DNA from: Tupaia tana
Lineage: Eukaryota; Chordata; Mammalia; Scandentia; Tupaiidae
DNA length: 64,000 nt
Direction: 5' to 3'
Assembly (NCBI GenBank): GCA_026018925.1
Contig: JAKSZU010000020.1
Span: 40,763,112 to 40,827,111, forward strand
Below the pieces are notes generated by a model. It did no database searches and was not told the origin of the DNA. It saw only the letters and a list, made by a program, of their open reading frames with translations. This document shows, in pieces, positions 55,261 through 63,775 of the stretch (the stretch's first letter is position 1; each line of letters begins with the position of its first letter). The translations under genes and the position numbers were made by a program.

Positions 55261-55720
55261 GGGTCCCCGAACCTGGATGCCTCAGACACAGCGCCAGGGA
55301 GGGTCAGAAGGAAGAGTGATGACACCCAATGCAGCCTCTATTCATTTACTTTTTAAAACTGTTTTCTTGTTTTATAATTTCTGAGGTGTAATTTGTTGTC
55401 TGATTGTGTGCTCTCTGAGATAAAACATGAAGCACAGTCATGGGGAGGCCCTGATAGACGCTGACTGTCCGCAGTAACTCACAGGGAGATGCGGTCGGTG
55501 GAGGCCAAGTCTCCCCTCTGTAGCCGCAGGTCCCGCCTCTCTCACAGCCGGTGAGCTGGGACCTCCCCAGCCTCCAGCCTCCAACGCTGCTGCCCCTGCT
55601 CCTGCCATCACTGCTGCTGCTGCTCCCCTGACCCCTCCCTCCCTCCCAAGCAAATGCTCTCTTCCCTCTGGCCAGCCATAACATCTAAGGAGCTAGTTAA
55701 AAAATGGGTCCAAAACCCGG
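55261..55720. other. Single-copy DNA
   Basis: Contains a short GCTGCTGCTGCT run near 55,610. Nothing else recognised. Confidence 0.35.
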
Positions 55721-55721
55721 G

Positions 55722-55834
55722 GGAAGGGCGGGCAGGTGGCTGGTGGTTGGGCACTAGATTCCCACATGGCTGGATTCCCACAAGGCTTACAGCGGTTCAA
55801 GTCCAAGACCTGGCAGCTTGAAAGTTACACTGGG
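55722..55834 (+). mobile_element. tRNA SINE head, truncated (type C)
   Basis: 'gggcgggcaggtggctggtg', duplicated 'attcccacatggctggattc' phrase, 'gcggttcaagtccaag' and 'ggcagcttgaaagttacact'. Cut off at the start of the next SINE. Confidence 0.7.
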
Positions 55835-56002
55835 TTGGAGCAGCACATGGCATGGTATTTAGGGCGCCAGACTCCCACATGGCCCACCGTGGCTCAAGTC
55901 CTGGACCCAAGGGCTTGGCTTCTCCCTTTCCTTCTAGCTCTCTCTGTGTTTCTTTCTGGTGAGTACAGATGCCCTATAGAAAATTTTAAGAAAAGAAAAT
56001 AA
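55835..56002 (+). mobile_element. tRNA SINE type B
   Basis: Head 'agcacatggcatggtattta', 'gtggctcaagtcctggaccc', end 'gatgccctatagaaaatttt'. Confidence 0.8.
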
Positions 56003-56216
56003 TAATAAATTCCAGGAGCACCTTCAAGTGGATGCAGGCTTTGTGCTGTCACTGCAGGGCATGCGAAAGCTCTGCACCGAGACAGAATCTCCTGCTGGGC
56101 TTTACAGCTAGAAGAAACCCGAGATGAGCCAGAGAAGGCCAGGAGGGGATTGCTTAGAACCATGAGGTGCTCCCCAGCTGAGCGCTCAGCGTTTCCTCCC
56201 TATGAGAGAATGAGCA

Positions 56217-56402
56217 TGGGGCCCTCAGGTGGCGTGGTGGTTAAGGGCACTGGACTCCCACATGGCCGACAGTGGTTTGAGTCCCGGACCTGGTGGCTTG
56301 CTTTCTCAGTTTCTCTCTCTCTCACTCTGTCCCTCTCTGGTCAAATTAAAATGAATAAACAAAGTTAAATAAAATGATTATTTAAAACACACACACACAC
56401 AG
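56217..56402 (+). mobile_element. tRNA SINE type B with (CA)n end
   Basis: 'ccctcaggtggcgtggtggt', B box 'ggtttgagtcccggacc', tail 'ggtcaaattaaaatgaataa' then AGTTAAATAAAATGATTATTTAAAA and (CA)n at 56,386-56,400. Its 3' extension matches the copy at 47,266. Confidence 0.9.
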
Positions 56403-56550
56403 ACTGGTATGGGCTATGGTGTCTCTGATAGTGCCCGCCTGACCCCACTTTTGTCTGTCCTTTCTCAATCCTCAGCCCTTCCTCTTGGGTACCCAATCTC
56501 TTCACCCTCGGGCAGGGACAATAAATAAAAATAATTTAAAAAAAATAGAA
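56403..56550. other. Single-copy DNA
   Basis: Nothing recognised. Ends in A-rich sequence. Confidence 0.3.
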
Positions 56551-56559
56551 AACAGAAAA

Positions 56560-56705
56560 CACTGGGTAAGTGTGTATGTGTGCCCTAATCCCAGGAGGAG
56601 AATGGAGTAGAAAGGAGTGCTGCCGGCCATCCCCCCACTTGGGGGTGATTTCTCACTTCCCACTGTCTCTCTCCTGCAACCCACATACCCAATGGCAAAA
56701 TAAAA
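56560..56705 (+). mobile_element. tRNA SINE type A, 5' truncated
   Basis: Starts in the body ('aatcccaggaggagaatgga'), followed by CACTTGGGGGTGATTTCTCAC and a CCAATGGCAAAATAAAAG end. Confidence 0.8.
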
Positions 56706-57180
56706 GACAAAAACGTAAGAGGCAGGTGTGACTGCTCAGGGGCTAGAAGGTTACAAGCCGCTAGCTTTTCCATCATGAAGGGCAAAGCCCGGAGCTATTA
56801 TCTCGGTTAGCAGGAATGGCTGCCCAGGCACTCGTCTGGAATACAACCGGAGACGCGAGGGGCACACGTGAAGTCAGGCTCAGGTGGTTTCACATACGCA
56901 CTCACGGAGTTATACGCCATTAAATGCGTAGACAGTAAGTGTGCAGTAAGTTCCGGCAAGTGTTCACTCACACCCAAATCGAGGAAGACAATGTTTCCAA
57001 TACCACGGAAAGTTCCCGGATAGCCCCTTCCAGTCAAGTCCACCCCCATCTGCACTGCCCTGACTTCCTCTCACTGAAGACTACCTTCCCCTGCCTCGAA
57101 CCTCGGATGAAACAGAATCATGCTGCGGGCACCCTTTCATTCAGCTTGGTGTCCACCAGACTCGTCCATGCTGTAACAGT
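56706..57180. other. Single-copy DNA
   Basis: No feature recognised. Confidence 0.3.
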
Positions 57181-57194
57181 AGTTTGGTTCCTCT

Positions 57195-57395
57195 TTTTAA
57201 GTTGATGTATTCCTTCCATGAAAGAGAAAGACAGAGAGAGGCACCCCAAAGGGATCTTCACACCACGATCCACCCCAGCCTGAGCCGGCCAGGACCAAGG
57301 CCACACATACAGGGAGACCTGGGAAACGAGCTGGGCCCACTCCTCCTCTGGAAGTCTCGGCATTAGAAACTTATCTCTGTGCCACTGCAGCTAGT
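57195..57395 (-). mobile_element. Possible tRNA-headed SINE (type D/E), reverse orientation
   Basis: 'gagaaagacagagagaggca', a CCACGATCCACCCCAGCC stretch and 'tgtgccactgcagctag' recall the layout of types D/E. Weak. Confidence 0.4.
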
Positions 57396-57639
57396 CGGTA
57401 TCGTTTTTTTTTTGTTTGTTTGTTTGTTTGGAGTAGCATTAAAATCCAGCCCTATTACAGTTAAATTGCCCCTCAAAATTCTTTCTTCTGGATATAGCTC
57501 CTTCCACGTGTCTGTCTCCTGTGTCTCTCTTTGGCAATGCCTGCAGGGAGGAAAAGATGTGTAGGTGGGCTATTTTCCTTCTGGTGCCCTCGTCTGAGGG
57601 AGGGATGGCTCTCGCTACTTTCAGGAGAAGCAGATAGAA

Positions 57640-57870
57640 GCAGTCTAGCATGGTGGTCGTAAGACTTCATATTAGATCTGGGTTCTCATTTTCGGTGTAC
57701 CGGAAAGGTGATTTAACCTCTTTGTGACCGTTTTCCCAGTTATAAAATAATCATACCTCCCTAATAGAGCTTTCTGAGAACTCAATTATATTGTACATAA
57801 AATGTCTGGCACAATGGAAACCAGTCACAGCCTCAAGCTAGACTATAATAAACATCCTCCTCTTCATCTA
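57640..57870 (+). mobile_element. MIR SINE, near full length
   Basis: 'tctagcatggtggtcgtaag', 'ttagatctgggttctcattt', ATTTAACCTCTTTGTGACC, 'cagttataaaataatcatac' and 'atgtctggcacaatgg', in MIR order. Confidence 0.85.
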
Positions 57871-57899
57871 TGTACTTTCAGTTTTTATCAGTCATATAA

Positions 57900-58140
57900 A
57901 TGGGTTCAGCAGCAAGGGTGAGGAGGTTAAGGCAGCTGGATCCCACGGAGACGATTACAGGTTCAAGCCACAGGTTCAAGCCCGGGATCCAGTGGCTTGA
58001 AAAATCCACTGGGCACATGTGCACGCATGCGCAAAACCCTGAGGAGAATGGAGAGGGGATGCCTACATGGCCATCCTCCCCAACCCCCACCATCTCTGTC
58101 TGGCAAGCACATGTGCCCTATAGCAAAACTGAAAATAATT
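57900..58140 (+). mobile_element. tRNA SINE type C
   Basis: 'cagcagcaagggtgaggagg', duplicated 'aggttcaagcc' phrases, 'gcacatgtgcacgcatgcgc' and 'ccctatagcaaaactgaaaa'. Confidence 0.82.
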
Positions 58141-58164
58141 AAATTATATCTTTTCAAAAGTATT

Positions 58165-58408
58165 TTGTTTGTTTTTTAAGAGATTTTTGCTATAGGGCAT
58201 ATTTGCTCACCAGAGAGACAGAGAGATGAAAAATGAGAAATCACCCCTTAGAAGGATGGCCACACCACAATCCTTTCTCCATTCTCGTCTTGGAATTTGG
58301 GGCATGTACATACACATGCCTGGAGTGGGTTTCAAGGCACCGGGTCCAGGACTATGGCTGGTCATGTGGGAGTCCAGCACTTTAACCACTACGCCACCTG
58401 CTGGCACC
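58165..58408 (-). mobile_element. tRNA SINE type A/C, reverse orientation
   Basis: 'tttttgctatagggcatatt', 'ccacaatcctttctccattc', head complement 'cactacgccacctgctggca'. Confidence 0.88.
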
Positions 58409-58488
58409 CAGAAGTTTTTAAAGAGAAGATTTCATGTTTAGATCTAGAAAAATCTGTCAGAAATTTACTTAAAGTAAAAAATCATTGT

Positions 58489-58745
58489 TGGGCCAGCAGG
58501 TGGTGGGGCGGTTGGGATGCTGGCCTTCCACGTGGCCAACTACAGTTCAAGGCCCAGGTCCAGTGGCTTGGAACTCACACCAGGCATGTGTGCATGTGTG
58601 CCCAGGATCCCAAGATGAGAATGGAGGAGAAGGGATTGTGGAGGGCATCCCCCCACCCAGGGAGGTGATTTCTCACTTTCCCTCTCGGTCTCTTTCTGAC
58701 CCTTTCATGCCCTATGGCAAAAAGCTTTAAAAAAAAAAAGGAAAA
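58489..58745 (+). mobile_element. tRNA SINE type C
   Basis: 'gggccagcaggtggtggggc', 'gtgtgcccaggatcccaaga', 'tgccctatggcaaaaagctt', A-rich end. Confidence 0.88.
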
Positions 58746-58832
58746 AAAAATTTGTTATTTCCCAAGGAAAAAGTCTTACATCATTTATTCATTGACAATT
58801 ACATATTGAATGCCAGCTATAAGAGGCTCTTC

Positions 58833-59265
58833 AAAAGAGTTAGAGACCAGGACTCCAAGATGGCGTCAGTCGTACCAGTGAAGGAAAAGAAACTCATGGA
58901 TGTCAAACTCGGGGAGCTGCCAAGCTGGATACTGATGCGGGATTTTACCCCTGAAGGCAATGCTGGAGCATTTCGGAGAGGTTACTACCAGTATTACAAG
59001 TACGTCAACGTGAAGAAAGGAGGTGTTGCTGGGGTTTCTGTGGTGCTCTTCAGCTACTGCCTTTCCTATAAGGAACTCAAACACGAGCGGCGACGTAAAT
59101 ACCACTGAAGAGGGCCCGCATGGAGGGCATGCACTGAACCAGACCTTCATCTCCTTGGCTTGGCACCCCTCCAAAGGATCTTGTTGAGTACTTTCATATC
59201 CCAGTCGAGAATTCACATCCAATAAAAGATGACTGGTATGTGTAAAAAAAAAAAAGAGTTAAAGA
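58833..59265 (+). pseudogene. ATP5MF: Processed retrocopy of ATP5MF (ATP synthase subunit f)
   Basis: The parent gene encodes the small single-pass subunit f of mitochondrial ATP synthase (F0 peripheral region). The insert (about 58,847-59,251) has a 13-base 5' leader, an ATG at 58,860, 82 codons without introns, a stop TGA at 59,106-59,108, an AATAAA at 59,221 and a poly-A tail. It is flanked by 'aaaagagttagaga' (58,833) and 'aaaagagttaaaga' (59,252). The sequence tracks the shorter human isoform through the LGELPSWILMRDF and NVKKG motifs and the C-terminal LKHER-RKYH. Compared with my recollection of that 88-residue isoform it lacks one residue in the tyrosine-rich stretch and about five in the membrane helix, both in frame. 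The frame is therefore open but the transmembrane helix is shortened. The leader frame also opens upstream, which is incidental. A nonfunctional retropseudogene is most likely; an expressed retrogene is not excluded. Confidence 0.93.
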
Positions 59266-59364
59266 CATTGCCTTAGTTTTTAGAATGTTTGGTTTGAAGA
59301 ATATAATAAGCATAAAACTAATTATAATTCAAAGCAAAGTATAGTACATAATAATAGTAATTAA

Positions 59365-59525
59365 CATCTATTAATGTAGTGGTTAAGAGAGTTTCTGGAA
59401 TCATACTATATAGGTTCAAATTCCAGCTGTGTAAAGTTGGCTAAGTCATTTAACCTGTTCAAGTACTACTACCCTGCCTGTAATGGGGGTAATACCACTT
59501 ATCTAGCAGGACTATCATATCAGCA
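59365..59525 (+). mobile_element. MIR SINE
   Basis: 'aatgtagtggttaagagagt', 'aggttcaaattccagctgtg', 'ggctaagtcatttaacctgt' and 'cctgtaatgggggtaatacc'. Confidence 0.9.
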
Positions 59526-59532
59526 CATTTGA

Positions 59533-59931
59533 AAAAAGCAGTAACTGGGGCCAGCAGGTGGCATGGTGGTTGAGGTGCTGGACTCCCACATGGCCGACCA
59601 GGGTTGGAGTCCCAGACCTGCAGCTTGTTTCTCACTCTCTCTCTCTCTCTCACTCTCTCTCTGGTGAGTGTATGTGTCCTGTAGCAAATTTAAAAACAAT
59701 AATAATGGGGACTGGGAGGTGGTGTGATGCTTAAGGGCACTGGATTCCCACATGGCTGACCCTGGTTCAAGTCCCAGACCTAGTGGTTGGCTTTTTCACT
59801 TTCCCTTTCTCTCTCTCTCTGGTCAAATTAAAAAATAATAACAAATGGAATTAAATAAAATAAATCTTAAAAGAAAATAATGACAGATAAAAATTAAGTC
59901 AATAATTCTTTTTTAAAAAATGCAGTAACTA
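59533..59931 (+). mobile_element. Tandem pair of type B tRNA SINEs
   Basis: Unit 1 (59,547-59,705) begins 'ggggccagcaggtggcatgg'. Unit 2 (59,707-59,905) begins 'ggggactgggaggtggtgtg' right after the A/T-rich tail of unit 1. GCAGTAACT occurs at 59,538-59,546 and again at about 59,923, enclosing both units, so unit 2 probably landed in the tail of unit 1. Confidence 0.88.
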
Positions 59932-59934
59932 ATA

Positions 59935-60112
59935 TCTAACATTTACCGAATACTCTGTATGTGCCAAGCACTGTGTTAAATGCTTATGTGTATGTTACTT
60001 CACATAATCCCCACAGTACTGTTTATACCCATTTTACACATAAAGCAACTGAAGGGCAGGGAATTTAAGTGACTTACCCAAGATTACATAGCTAATAAAT
60101 GCAAATGCCGTA
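59935..60112 (-). mobile_element. MIR SINE, reverse orientation
   Basis: 'tatgtgccaagcactgtgtt', 'cccattttacacataaagca', 'gacttacccaagattacata'. Confidence 0.9.
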
Positions 60113-60114
60113 AG

Positions 60115-60245
60115 ACACAATCACCTATAAAATGGGGAGGATAATAGTACTTAGCTTAATGAGAATCAAACAAATTAGTATTTGAAAAGTGCTAAGAACA
60201 TAGCTTAGTACATAATAATGCTGCCATACATGAATGTGTACAGAA
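60115..60245 (+). mobile_element. MIR SINE 3' part
   Basis: 'cacctataaaatggggagga', 'gtatttgaaaagtgctaaga' and TAGTACATAATAATGC. Confidence 0.8.
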
Positions 60246-60639
60246 TAAATACAAATTGCTATGGTGCTATGCATGAGCCCTATGGCAAAAACATAAAAAA
60301 AGAAAAGGGTATTTCAGTTAAAAGAGAGATAAGAGCAGGAGGGAAGCAAGAGTGAAACAAAGTTCAGTATAAAAAATAATAATGGAAATACAGTTTGATG
60401 AGGGCAAGTACTATTGCCCTCGCTCCAGCCTGGCACGATTCCTGCCAGCGTACTTCCTCTAGGTATCTCTTACCATTTTCCTCTTGTGCCCGAATCTGCT
60501 GTCCTGACCCCATCATAATCATCCACGGGACAGTTACTGAGTGCCTCTTTGTATCTGCACTGTTCACGGTATTCAGGGTACTCCTCAGTGGCCAGGCCAG
60601 GTCCCAGTTCCTATCTGCGCTGTAACAAGTCTCTAAACT
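60246..60639. other. Single-copy DNA
   Basis: A SINE-tail-like phrase 'ccctatggcaaaaacataaa' at 60,279 may be a severely truncated tRNA SINE. No gene. Confidence 0.35.
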
Positions 60640-60830
60640 GTATTTCCAGCTGTGAGGGTGGTCCCGCTCCAACCCATCCTCCACACTGTCGGCAGAGAAA
60701 CCGGAAAGACACAATCCAGCCCAGACACCACCCTGCTTATTATGAACTCCCTTCAGTATCTGCCAGCCTTACTCAGGATAAGTCTCTCAGCAGGGGCCTT
60801 CCACTAAGTGGCCCGCACAACCGTGTCTCC
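60640..60830 (+). mobile_element. L2 LINE fragment
   Basis: 'gctccaacccatcctccaca' then CTGTCGGCAG, ATTATGAACTCCCTTCAGTATCTGCCAGCC and 'agcaggggccttccac' follow an L2 internal region. Confidence 0.65.
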
Positions 60831-60929
60831 CAGCCTCGGCCTCCATGCGCTCTGCACTTGAACCACAGCAGAACACTCAAATCGGAGCTACACACACGTA
60901 CAGATAATGACGCGCTTGCTGAGAGAACG

Positions 60930-61610
60930 TGGCTAGCGGCCCGCCCCTACTCCACCCGTGCACACCGACGCGCCCCCTCGGCGTGCCTCCAACGGGAAGC
61001 CTAGCACGTGCCCTGCTCGGGCCTCGGAGCCGCCCGCCTCCCCTCTGCAGCGCGTTCCCCGACGCACTGGGAGCCGGAAGAGGCGGGGCCCCGCGAGGCA
61101 CGGGGGCAGCCACCTTGGCCGAGGCGGCCGGATGTGGCTGACGCTCGGGCGCGCACTGAGGCTGCGCGGCCGCGGCGCTCCAGGTCTTGGGTACCGGCGG
61201 CGTCGCTGGAGCCTGCCCGACCCCCGTGCGGTGCCGCCCGGCAGCCACGCGGCCCCTCTGCAGTTGCCCCCGGCCCTCCCGGCGCCCCAGCCGCAGAGCT
61301 CCCTCCGCAGGGGGTTGCGCAGTGGCTCGCCCACGCCGCGGCCGCGCTGCACCAGCCTCCCCAAAAGCAGGTTGCAGAAATCCGAGAGCAGGGGTTTTCC
61401 GGCCCCTCAGGCGGGCGGGGAGAAGGATGGCAGCCATGACGGTGAGACCCAGGCCCTGACGCCTCGCAGGAGGTGGCCCCGAGCCCTCCCCGTGCACGAG
61501 CAGCCGCAGGAGGACCTGGGCGCTGGGAGGGAGGAGGGGCGCCCGCCCGGGAAGGCGCCGGGGTCTGGGCCGCCGCCAGAGTCGGACGGTGGCTGAGCGG
61601 TGCAGCTCCT
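60930..61610. promoter_or_regulatory. CpG island over the MAGEF1 remnant's 5' end
   Basis: About 680 bp with very high GC and frequent CpG, unlike everything else in the window. It overlaps and precedes the decayed MAGEF1 coding start. Dense CpG after decay of the frame implies the region was recently, or still is, unmethylated in the germ line. Large frames on both strands here (up to 250 aa) are expected from such composition and are not called. Confidence 0.85.
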
Positions 61611-62229
61611 GCTGGAGAAGGACAAGAGGAAGGGGCCCAGCACACGCTCAGAGGTAGTGAAGCATGGTATGGGAGGCCGAAGGACCTGTACCCCGCAGAG
61701 CGCCTGCGGTATGTCTTGGTTTCGAGCTCAAGCAGCTTGAGCGCAAGCACCACACATCCTCATCAACAGACTACAACCTCCAGAGGAGGAGGATCTGGGA
61801 GGAGATGGCCCTAAATTGGGGCTCTTAATGATGATCTTGGGCTTTATCTACATGAAAGGTAATAGCGCCAGGGAGGTCCGGGTCTGGGAGATGCTGCGTC
61901 GGTTGGGGGTGTGACCCTCAAAGTATCGCTTCCTCTTTGGATACCCGAAGAGGCTGATTATGGAAGATTTTGTGCAGCAGCCAGACCTGGGTTACAGGCG
62001 GGTGCCTCACACCAATCCACTGGAATATGCATTCTCTTGGGGTCCCCAAAGCAGCCTGGAAATCAGCAAGATCAAAGTCTGGGGGTTTGGGGCCAAGCTC
62101 CATAAGAAAGTACCCAACCAGTGACCGGTCCAGTACTGTGAGGCCCTGGCAGACGAAACCGACAGGGCCAGAGCCGAGGTCAGTATAAGGGCAGGGCCAG
62201 GGCTGGCATCCGCCACTGGTAAGGGCTAG
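61369..62229 (+). pseudogene. MAGEF1: MAGEF1 pseudogene (MAGE family, single exon)
   Basis: MAGE-F1 is a MAGE homology domain protein that partners the RING ligase NSE1; published work describes it directing degradation of the cytosolic iron-sulphur targeting factor MMS19. The N-terminal similarity begins at AGG (61,369) where the start codon is expected and includes GEKDGSHDGET and ELGAGREEG-like motifs, with an extra ~13 codons. Indels throw the MAGE domain N-half out of frame near 61,510-61,598 and around 61,650-61,735, where LRYV, ELKQ and RKHHT-like pieces sit in different frames. From 61,816 one frame carries LGLLMMILG, GNSAREV, WEMLRRLGV, FLFGYPKRLIMEDFVQQ, YRRVPHTNP and QYCEALADE. In the frame of the former start there are stops at 61,594, 61,738, 61,912 (at a glutamine codon) and 62,122 (at a tryptophan codon), before the terminal TAG at 62,227. 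Total 286 codons against about 307 in human. An AATAAA is at 62,556. Confidence 0.93.
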
Positions 62230-62630
62230 TGAAAAGGTGGCCAGCGGGGACCCTGTGTGTACCCAACCTACAGTCTTGAGTCATATAGTAGGGGCAGGGG
62301 GGTAGAAATTGCACAACTTTGGGATTTCGATTTCCTATGTTATTACATTTAATGTACTTTTTTAAAATGCTGTTTAAAGTAAAATTGATCTACTTTTTCC
62401 TGTAGGATTTCATTGTACAGTTCTACTGGTTTTGTAAAATAGATTGAAAAACTTTGCCTTTTTTTCCTGGGATCTTGAACAGATTGTGCAGTATTGCAGT
62501 GCTGTATTTTAATGGTTTAAAGAACTCCACAGTATAATGATTTGGTATTAGGAAAAATAAATGGCAGATTGGTGCCTAGCCTCTCAACACTTTTTGTCTA
62601 TTGTACTAAAAAGAAAAAAAGAGAGAGACA
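62230..62630 (+). other. Probable former 3' UTR of MAGEF1
   Basis: AT-rich, repeat-free sequence after the last MAGE homology, with AATAAA at 62,556-62,561 followed by an A-rich patch at 62,608-62,625. No clear poly-A plus target duplication is visible, which favours the native locus over a retrocopy, but weakly. Confidence 0.5.
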
Positions 62631-63005
62631 TGTACTTCTATTTGTTTAGCTATTACAGTATCTAGAGATACAATAAATTAGAAGTATACCCTGGTGTGCT
62701 TGACAGATGAAACAGTTGTTGCATATCTTGTTTTTTGTGATGCACTGTTGTGGGTATTTGGGGATAAGATGCTGAACATCATAAAGGTCCTACTGTTTTC
62801 AGAATTGGAGAGTGAGTAAACAAGAAACGTCAGCACCGTGACTTGAAGGCTGTGAACTAGCTGAGGTAATTGGGAAGGATTGCTTGAAGTTGCCTTTAGT
62901 TAGATTTTTTCGGGAAGAGGAAAAGATGGAGCAGGGGAAGGGGAGGAAAGGAACAGAAGAGAAGGTGGGGACGCTGAGGTTTGGGAATGGTATTGAAGAT
63001 GAATG
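62631..63005. other. Single-copy DNA
   Basis: Nothing recognised. Confidence 0.35.
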
Positions 63006-63009
63006 ACAT

Positions 63010-63262
63010 GGAGCCAGCAAGTGGTATAGTGGTTAAAGTGCTGAATTCCCACGTGGTCGACTGCAGCGTGAGTCCCTGGCCTGGCAGCTTGAAACTCACG
63101 CCAGGTGCGTGTGCATGCCTGCCCAGAAATCCAAGAGGAGAACAGAGGAGAAGGGATTAGTGTGACCAAACCCCCTGGGGGTGGGGGGTGATTCCTCACT
63201 TATTGTCTCTCTGGCAGGAGCATGTGACCTATAGGGGAAAAAAATCTAAAAAAAATAACCGA
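63010..63262 (+). mobile_element. tRNA SINE type A/C
   Basis: 'gagccagcaagtggtatagt', 'gtgcgtgtgcatgcctgccc', 'gggggtgattcctcact', end with AAAAAATCTAAAAAAAA. Confidence 0.88.
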
Positions 63263-63775
63263 GTGATTTAAGATCACAGACGGTCCTCCGGTCCTCGGTC
63301 ATGTGGAAGAGGACTGGGAAATCTGCACTTCCCTGCTCTTGTTCCCGGGCATTTCGGTCCAGTCCACATTGATAGCGACTGTCAGCACCTCGGTTGTCCA
63401 CCTCCCTTCCCTCACCCTCTATTGTGTTCCCTCTTCTATCAAAGCCCGCAGAGACCGAGTAGCGGAGCAATTCGGAATACTGTGTGGCGTGTACAGAGAG
63501 TGCATTTGACATCTACCGAGAAGTTCCGCTACAAGATCTCTCTCCCCTGGCTCCGGGAAGCCTAATGTTTCTACCCGCCACTTCCCATTTGGAGGCGACC
63601 TGATCGCTCACATTTTTACTACCCACGAAGCAGCTCTGATCCCTCCCTCTAGGGGTAAATCTTATACGAAGGGTACACTGAATATAATGAGGTCAAAGGA
63701 ACGTTACCCAAATGAGAGGCAGCTGGCAAGGGTTATGAAATGCTTCCTCAAAAACCAGAGTTGTTGGGAACCAGC
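63263..63775. other. Single-copy DNA
   Basis: Repeat-free, about 510 bp. No exon recognised: an 88-codon minus-strand frame and a 68-codon plus-strand frame overlap each other and match nothing known. Confidence 0.4.

Noticed and set aside
55020..55325. Ser-Glu-Leu-Ala-Pro repeat protein on the minus strand
   Set aside because: Product of the 20-bp minisatellite read through three frames.
60877..61753. Overlapping 200-250 aa frames on the minus strand
   Set aside because: Antisense to the MAGEF1 remnant inside a CpG island, where stop codons are rare by composition. No domain.
61369..62229. NSMCE3 or a MAGED gene as the source of the MAGE remnant
   Set aside because: The N-terminal GEKDG-HDGET motif and the EMLRRLGV / FLFGYPKRLIMEDFVQQ segments match MAGEF1 better than the related MAGE proteins I recall.
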